Below are positions 15,689 through 20,010 of a stretch of DNA of 20,010 nucleotides, one piece after another (positions within the stretch are counted from its first letter, which is position 1; the number at the start of each line of letters is the position of its first letter). The stretch is from Lachnospiraceae bacterium UBA1258. GTDB lineage: Bacteria; Bacillota; Clostridia; Lachnospirales; Lachnospiraceae. The stretch lies in contig DBVS01000006.1 of NCBI GenBank assembly GCA_002308235.1, forward strand, positions 18,308 to 38,317, in the 5' to 3' direction. The position numbers were made by a program, and so were the translations under genes. Below the pieces are notes generated by a model, which saw only the letters and a program-made list of their open reading frames with translations, was not told the origin of the DNA and searched no databases.

Positions 15689-17213
15689 TGATAAGTCTCT
15701 CCCAAGCATTTGGAATATTTTCAAGGATGTCGGTGGCAGTCATGGCCACGGCTCCTTTGCAATCCTTTGCAAGATTTCCTGCATATCCGTGAAGAAATAC
15801 GGAAAAAGCAACGCTTTTTGCAAAATCGACGTCCGTGTTTTTATTTGTTCTGTAACAAAGTCCGCCGAGGATTCCCGCAAGAACATCTCCGCTTCCCGCC
15901 GTTGCCATTCCTTCGTTTCCGGAAAAATTTACATAGATATTTTTCCCGAACACATGGGTCTTTGCGGATTTTTCAAGCAGTACCATACCGTAGTTTTGAT
16001 AAAAATTCTGCGTAAAATCAGCGTTTTCGGCACCAAGGGAATCGCTGAGTCTTTTAAGTTCACCCCCATGAGGAGTAAACACTATGAGAGCACCTTTCTC
16101 CCTGCACATATTTGAAAGTTTTGCAAAAAGTATCGCATCGGCCGCCAAAACATTTATGGCATCAGCGTCAAAAACATAAATCTTTTCTTCAAAAATACCC
16201 TTATCCGCTATGGCATTAACGATAGATTTAGCAGCATTACCGGTTCCAAGACCCGGCCCGCAAACGATAGTATCAAAACTGCTGATATCTTTGATCAGAT
16301 TATCGATATCCGGTTCATCTTCGTAAAAATCAAACATTGCCTCAGGGATATCATGTTCCAGAGAATAACGGTTATTCTCGTGAGTAACGATCTTAACAAG
16401 TCCCGCCCCCGAATAGAAAGATGCCTTTGCGCACAAAAAAGCCGCACCGTAAATATCCTTGCTGCCGGCGATGACCAAGGTCTTTCCGTATGTTCCTTTA
16501 TGTGCCGTATTTTTTACATACAAAGGATTATTTTCAAAATCCGCTTCCGAAATTGCGAAAGCATCAGGTTCTTCGCATTCCATATTTATTCCGATATCAA
16601 CGCATTTGATAATACCGGTATAATCCGGGGCAACCTTTAAAAACAAGCCTGTTTTATACCCTGCAAAGGTTACCGTAAGGTCCGCTTTGACAGCTCCGCC
16701 CCGAAGCTTTCCCGTTGAAGAATCGATGCCGCTCGGAACATCTGCGGAGATCACATATGCATCAAGGAAATTGATCTGATTGATGATGAAAATATATTTT
16801 TCCGAAAGATCCCGATTCAGACCTGTTCCAAACATACAGTCTACCACCACCGCATATTCATTCTTGATCAGCGGAGGAAAAACGATGGTATTATCGGTAT
16901 ATGAAGCTATGCTCTGTAAAAGCTTGTATTCATAAGAAAAAAGCTCACTTTTATGTGGCGATTCCAAAACATAAAGAGATGTTTTGATCCCGCTTTCAAT
17001 AAGGATCCTTGCCAAAGCAATTCCGTCGCCCCCGTTATTTCCGCAGCCGGCCACGATCAAGACCCTGTCACTTTTGGATTTAAGCTTCTCTTTAACACAA
17101 TCGGACAAAGCAAGGGCCGCCCTTTCCATAAGGACTTCCGCTTTAAATCCGATTTCGTTGATTAACCGATTCTCCCGTTCTTTGATCTTTTCCGGAGAAT
17201 AAATCTTATTCAT
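15678..17213 (-). CDS. nnrE-nnrD: Bifunctional NAD(P)HX epimerase / ADP-dependent NAD(P)HX dehydratase
   Basis: The enzyme repairs hydrated, inactive NADH and NADPH: the N-terminal YjeF_N domain epimerises NAD(P)HX and the C-terminal ribokinase-like domain dehydrates it using ADP. From the ATG at 17213 it is 511 residues. The N-terminal half has GNNGGDG at 58-64, D125 just before MFGTGL, and DVPSGID. The C-terminal half has KGTYGKTLVIAGS, CGPGLGTG, and the catalytic AGSGDVLAG around 439-447. An upstream in-frame ATG (17243) is rejected because AAGGA stands about eight bases before 17213. The gene overlaps the coiled-coil gene upstream by 8 bases and alr downstream by 11. Both domains look intact. 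Confidence 0.96.
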   Translation of the reverse strand: MNKIYSPEKIKERENRLINEIGFKAEVLMERAALALSDCVKEKLKSKSDRVLIVAGCGNNGGDGIALARILIESGIKTSLYVLESPHKSELFSYEYKLLQSIASYTDNTIVFPPLIKNEYAVVVDCMFGTGLNRDLSEKYIFIINQINFLDAYVISADVPSGIDSSTGKLRGGAVKADLTVTFAGYKTGLFLKVAPDYTGIIKCVDIGINMECEEPDAFAISEADFENNPLYVKNTAHKGTYGKTLVIAGSKDIYGAAFLCAKASFYSGAGLVKIVTHENNRYSLEHDIPEAMFDFYEDEPDIDNLIKDISSFDTIVCGPGLGTGNAAKSIVNAIADKGIFEEKIYVFDADAINVLAADAILFAKLSNMCREKGALIVFTPHGGELKRLSDSLGAENADFTQNFYQNYGMVLLEKSAKTHVFGKNIYVNFSGNEGMATAGSGDVLAGILGGLCYRTNKNTDVDFAKSVAFSVFLHGYAGNLAKDCKGAVAMTATDILENIPNAWERLINEK

Positions 17214-17862
17214 CCTTTGTTTCCTTTGCAGGTTTCGAGACATCCTTTTCAGATAAGGGCTCGATATTGTATTTCATGTCAAAAATATTGATTACGTCTG
17301 CGCCGAAGATACTGTGCATGTATGTGTAAAAATTCTGGTTTCTCTTAAGCTTTTGCTGCTTGATAACCACCTTTTTCTTGAGTTCGACACGCATTTCCTC
17401 GACCCAGCGGCTGATCTCACCGATCTCCTCATTGTTTTCCTGGATCTGCTCATAGCAGACTTCCATGGTCTCAAGCATGAGTTTATAGTTGGTTTCATTT
17501 ATTTTCTTTGGAATTTCATAAAGATCGTCGCCGTATTCCTCAAGCTTTTGATTGCATTCTTCGATAAGTCGCTTGTTTTCTTCAAGCTTTTTCTCGGTCT
17601 TCTTGGTATCACTGGTGCCGATATCGTTCATAAGTTCAACGATCTCATCCATAAGACGTTTCTTTAAAGAACGAATCTCTTTGGTCTCGGTATTAAGTTT
17701 TCCCTGCTTTTTAAGCAGTTCGTTTAACTCCTCTTCCAGAGCCTTGATCTCCGGTGTGGGTTCCGTCTGGGTAAAGAGCCTGTGCCAGGTGTTATCAAGG
17801 GTCAGAAGGGGGATCTTCTTGTCTTTAAGTGCAGGAATGAATACATCTTCGGTTCTGGACAT
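17206..17862 (-). CDS. Coiled-coil protein between rex and nnrE-nnrD; function unknown
   Basis: I do not recognise this 218-residue protein. There is no signal peptide or membrane helix, so it is probably cytosolic. The N-terminus has a compact hydrophobic motif, IPLLTLDNTWHRLF (17-30). Three stretches with heptad-like leucine/isoleucine spacing and many E/K residues follow (about 37-72, 87-112, 131-175). A short more globular segment, YMHSIFGADVINIFDMKY, is at 181-198, and the tail is charged. Its ATG at 17862 has GGAGG about five bases upstream, 18 bases after rex. Its stop overlaps the nnr start by 8 bases. Position suggests a role linked to redox control, NAD(P)H repair or D-alanine supply, but coiled-coil composition alone cannot say. 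It does not look like a known Rex partner. Confidence 0.8.
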   Translation of the reverse strand: MSRTEDVFIPALKDKKIPLLTLDNTWHRLFTQTEPTPEIKALEEELNELLKKQGKLNTETKEIRSLKKRLMDEIVELMNDIGTSDTKKTEKKLEENKRLIEECNQKLEEYGDDLYEIPKKINETNYKLMLETMEVCYEQIQENNEEIGEISRWVEEMRVELKKKVVIKQQKLKRNQNFYTYMHSIFGADVINIFDMKYNIEPLSEKDVSKPAKETKDE

Positions 17863-17880
17863 GGTTGCCTCCGTAATCAG

Positions 17881-18522
17881 TTATTCGTTTTCATGCCCCT
17901 TTCGGGAAATCCTGTAGGAAAGTTTCATCAGACTGTCGGAAAGATGAACATTCTCAACGACTATATCGTCGGGAACATTCAGATCCACATGAGCAAAATT
18001 CCAAAAAGCTTTAACCCCGTAACTTACCAGTTCCTCCGCCACCTTAACGGCACTTGTTTTGGGTATCGTAAGTACCACGATGTCGATTGCGTTATCCTTA
18101 ACAAAGTTCTTTAAATTCTCCATGGGCTGAACGTACATGTCGCGGATCTTCTTGCCGTAAAGAGCCTCGTTACTGTCAAAGATTCCGGTAAAATGGAAGC
18201 CTCTTCTTTCAAAATTCATGTAATTTGCAAGGGCCTGACCGAGGTTTCCTGCGCCTACGATGATCAGATGATGGGTTTTATTTATGCCGAGGATTTTGGC
18301 GATCTCATCATAAAGAAAGTTAACCTTATAACCGTAGCCCTGTTGCCCGAAACCGCCGAAATTGTTGAAATCCTGACGTATTTGGGACGCTGTTACGTTC
18401 ATAAGCTCACTTAATTCCTGAGAGGAAATTCTTTCGATATTCGAATCTTTCAGTTCCCCAAGATACCGTAAATATCTGGGCAGACGGCTTATAACTGCCT
18501 GAGAGATATTCTTGTCGTCCAT
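17881..18522 (-). CDS. rex: Rex, redox-sensing transcriptional repressor
   Basis: Rex is a dimeric repressor that releases DNA when NADH is high relative to NAD+. From the ATG at 18522 it is 213 residues, the normal size. The winged-helix DNA-binding domain fills about residues 1-80, with ISRLPRYLRYL and SQIRQDFNNFGGFGQQGYGY (46-65) as signatures. The Rossmann NAD(H) domain has GAGNLG at 90-95, and the C-terminal helix typical of domain swapping is present. An open frame extends to 18618, but the promoter lies at 18551-18578 inside that extension and GGAG lies six bases before 18522, so the shorter protein is correct. It heads a probable operon with the coiled-coil gene, nnrE-nnrD and alr. 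Confidence 0.96.
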   Translation of the reverse strand: MDDKNISQAVISRLPRYLRYLGELKDSNIERISSQELSELMNVTASQIRQDFNNFGGFGQQGYGYKVNFLYDEIAKILGINKTHHLIIVGAGNLGQALANYMNFERRGFHFTGIFDSNEALYGKKIRDMYVQPMENLKNFVKDNAIDIVVLTIPKTSAVKVAEELVSYGVKAFWNFAHVDLNVPDDIVVENVHLSDSLMKLSYRISRKGHENE

Positions 18523-18550
18523 AACCTTCTCCAAAGATTTTATTACAATC

Positions 18551-18578
18551 ATTATATCATTTGTTAAATCTGTGTCAA
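18551..18578 (-). promoter_or_regulatory. Consensus sigma-A-type promoter of the rex operon
   Basis: The minus strand has a perfect -35 TTGACA (18573-18578) and a perfect -10 TATAAT (18551-18556) with a 16-base spacer. Transcription would begin about 20-25 bases before the rex ATG at 18522. Its location rules out the longer reading of rex. Confidence 0.88.
18561..18578 (-). promoter_or_regulatory. Candidate Rex operator overlapping the rex promoter
   Basis: The minus strand reads TTGACACAGATTTAACAA. Compared with the clostridial Rex pattern TTGTTAA-N4-TTAACAA, the right half matches 7/7 and the left half 4/7. It covers the -35 and most of the spacer, so bound Rex would block RNA polymerase. 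A further outward half-site, TTGTTACC, lies immediately upstream. Autoregulation is common for Rex; binding here is inferred. Confidence 0.6.
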
Positions 18579-18582
18579 TGGT

Positions 18583-18627
18583 AACAAAAGGCCCGCGGCC
18601 TGTCTCACAAAGAAACAAACTGCGGGC
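18583..18627 (-). terminator. Terminator after icd
   Basis: On the minus strand GCCCGC (18622-18627) pairs with GCGGGC (18591-18596) around a 25-base loop, followed by CTTTTGTT. The loop may hold a smaller inner stem. It lies 15 bases after the icd stop and just before the rex promoter, separating the two transcripts. Confidence 0.65.
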
Positions 18628-18642
18628 TAAAAGCCTTATAAA

Positions 18643-19839
18643 TTACATGTTTGACTTGATAGCGTCAAAGAATTCTCTTGTATTAACAGTTTTGATATTA
18701 TCGCCAACGGCAATACGCGCAAGGTCGGCTGTCATGACACCGTCTTCAATGGTCTTGATGACTGCTTTTTCAAGTCTGTCGCCAAAATCGGAGAGTTCTT
18801 TGTTTCCGTCCATTTCACCGCGTTTTCTTAAAGCTCCCGCCCAGGCAAAGATGGTTGCAACGGGATTTGACTTAGGCTCTTCTCCTTCAAGGTATCTGTA
18901 ATAATGCCTCTGAATGGTTCCGTGGGCTGCTTCGTACTCATAAACACCTTTGGGGGATACAAGAACGCTGGTCATCATGGAAAGAGATCCGAAGGCCGAA
19001 GAAACCATGTCGCTCATTACATCGCCGTCATAGTTTTTGCAGGCCCAGATAAATCCGCCTTCTTCTTTAACGACTCTGGCAACCGCGTCATCAATAAGGG
19101 TGTAGAAATACTTGATCCCAAGCTTCTCAAATTTTTCTTTGTACTCAGTATCGTACAGATCCTGGAAGATATCCTTGAAGGTATGGTCGTACTTTTTGGA
19201 TATCGTATCTTTGGTAGAGAACCAAAGATCCTGTCTCGTATCGATGGCGTACTTAAAACAGCTGTGGGCAAAGTTGGTAATTGAATCTACGGTATTATGT
19301 ATGCCCTGAAGGATTCCGGGACCCTTAAATTCATGAATGACTTCCCGGGTTACGGTTCCGTCTGCGGCTGTAAATACAAGTTCCGCCACGCCGGGACCCT
19401 CGATCTTCATCTCGGTATTCTTATAAACATCACCGTATGCGTGTCTTGCAAGAGTAATGGGCTTTTTCCAGTTGGAAACACAGGGTTTGACGTTTTTGAC
19501 GATTATGGGAGCTCTGAAAACGGTTCCGTCAAGAATGGCTCTGATGGTACCGTTGGGGCTCTTCCACATTTCTTTAAGGTTATATTCCTTGACTCTCGCC
19601 GCATTGGGGGTAATGGTGGCGCACTTAACGGCAACACCGTACTTTAAGGTGGCATTTGCGGAATCTACCGTAACCCGGTCGTCAGTGTTGTTTCTGTTTT
19701 CAAGACCCAGGTCGTAATACTCGGTCTTAAGATCAACATAAGGAAGAATAAGCTCATCCTTTATCATTTTCCAGAGGATCCTGGTCATTTCATCCCCATC
19801 CATCTCCACGATGGGCACGGACATGGAAATCTTACTCAT
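18643..19839 (-). CDS. icd: NADP-dependent isocitrate dehydrogenase (eukaryote-like, homodimeric subfamily)
   Basis: The enzyme converts isocitrate to 2-oxoglutarate and CO2 with NADP+, feeding glutamate synthesis and NADPH supply. The 398-residue sequence resembles eukaryotic and Bifidobacterium-type IDH rather than the E. coli type. Landmarks: MDGDEMTR at 13-20, the substrate loop SPNGTIR at 94-100, ARHAYGDVYKNT around 131-142, STKDTISKKYD, and the metal-binding YDGDVMSDMV region at 270-279. R311 and H312 in AAHGTIQRHYY mark NADP+ preference in this subfamily. The ATG at 19839 has AAAGGAGG six bases upstream, inside the preceding regulator gene, whose stop overlaps the icd start by 8 bases. 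A terminator follows. Confidence 0.97.
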   Translation of the reverse strand: MSKISMSVPIVEMDGDEMTRILWKMIKDELILPYVDLKTEYYDLGLENRNNTDDRVTVDSANATLKYGVAVKCATITPNAARVKEYNLKEMWKSPNGTIRAILDGTVFRAPIIVKNVKPCVSNWKKPITLARHAYGDVYKNTEMKIEGPGVAELVFTAADGTVTREVIHEFKGPGILQGIHNTVDSITNFAHSCFKYAIDTRQDLWFSTKDTISKKYDHTFKDIFQDLYDTEYKEKFEKLGIKYFYTLIDDAVARVVKEEGGFIWACKNYDGDVMSDMVSSAFGSLSMMTSVLVSPKGVYEYEAAHGTIQRHYYRYLEGEEPKSNPVATIFAWAGALRKRGEMDGNKELSDFGDRLEKAVIKTIEDGVMTADLARIAVGDNIKTVNTREFFDAIKSNM

Positions 19840-20010
19840 TATAGGCCTCCTTTAAGCCGTTTTTGACCATATTGTCATATGCGTTATGAATATGGACTGT
19901 GGCAAGTCTCTCCGCTTCTTCGGGATTTCTTGCTTTGATGGCTTCAAGAATCATCGAATGCTCATTGTTGGAAGCAAGGCTTCTGTCGATGGTGGAAAGA
20001 GTTCTCTTTC
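19832..20010 (-). CDS. C-terminus of a GntR-family (FCD ligand-binding domain) transcriptional regulator, partial at window edge
   Basis: Only the last 58 codons before the stop at 19832 are present; the DNA-binding domain lies outside. The visible part has the FCD pattern NEHSMILEAIKARNPEEAE followed by the histidines of TVHIHNAYDNM, which in this family sit in a metal/ligand pocket. Such regulators usually sense small organic acids. The gene overlaps icd by 8 bases and contains its ribosome binding site, so the two are almost certainly co-transcribed and the regulator may respond to a citrate-cycle acid; that last step is inference. Confidence 0.85.
   Translation of the reverse strand, partial: KRTLSTIDRSLASNNEHSMILEAIKARNPEEAERLATVHIHNAYDNMVKNGLKEAYNE

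Noticed and set aside
15689..15724. 12-residue extension of alanine racemase
   Set aside because: The ATG at 15688 has GGGAG at suitable spacing and starts in the usual place for the family. The extension lies within nnrE-nnrD.
17214..17243. 10-residue extension of NnrE-NnrD
   Set aside because: AAGGA is positioned for the ATG at 17213, and the extension lies within the coiled-coil gene.
18523..18618. 32-residue N-terminal extension of Rex
   Set aside because: The consensus promoter lies inside it, and the ATG at 18522 has a well-placed ribosome binding site and matches the usual Rex N-terminus.

Overview
The window reads as ordinary chromosome from a low-to-moderate-GC Clostridia member, most likely Lachnospiraceae. 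This is inferred from the gene content: Rex, a eukaryote-like NADP-dependent isocitrate dehydrogenase, formate-tetrahydrofolate ligase, the bifurcating transhydrogenase NfnAB, and MetY. Strong AGGAGG-type ribosome binding sites and the protein sequence styles agree. Every supported gene lies on the minus strand, so the window is best read from right to left. Coding density is very high. The longest gene-free stretches are 18523-18642, 14460-14551 and 8651-8738, and all three hold control signals or candidates. I see no tRNA, rRNA, CRISPR array, insertion sequence or prophage.

Right end (20010-18583): the C-terminal part of a GntR/FCD-family regulator overlaps the start of icd by 8 bases. A hairpin terminator follows icd. 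Next block (18578-14552): rex has a near-consensus promoter with a Rex-box-like palindrome on top of it. It is followed by an unrecognised coiled-coil protein, the bifunctional NAD(P)HX repair enzyme NnrE-NnrD, and alanine racemase. The last three genes are joined by overlaps.

Middle block (14524-8739): a second good promoter precedes a CBS/CorC-domain protein, a YebC-family protein, MetY, a family 2 glycosyltransferase (GtrB/DPM1-like), and a large membrane protein. The membrane protein resembles the GT-C/PMT_2 class and carries a long acidic Glu/Thr/Ala tail. Left block (8738-1): the FtsK/SpoIIIE translocase with an AT-hook-like N-terminus, fhs, folD, an unrecognised zinc-ribbon/transmembrane/chitobiase-C-like protein, and nfnA-nfnB. 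The window cuts nfnB off at about 80% of its length.

A redox-cofactor theme links much of the window. Icd makes NADPH, FolD uses or makes NADPH in C1-folate metabolism, NfnAB couples NADH, NADPH and ferredoxin, NnrE-NnrD repairs damaged NAD(P)H, and Rex senses NADH/NAD+. The least explained pieces are the coiled-coil protein between rex and nnr, the zinc-ribbon surface protein between folD and nfnA, and the GT-C-like protein with its repetitive tail and terminal motif. I found no clear multi-gene novel defence or mobile system.
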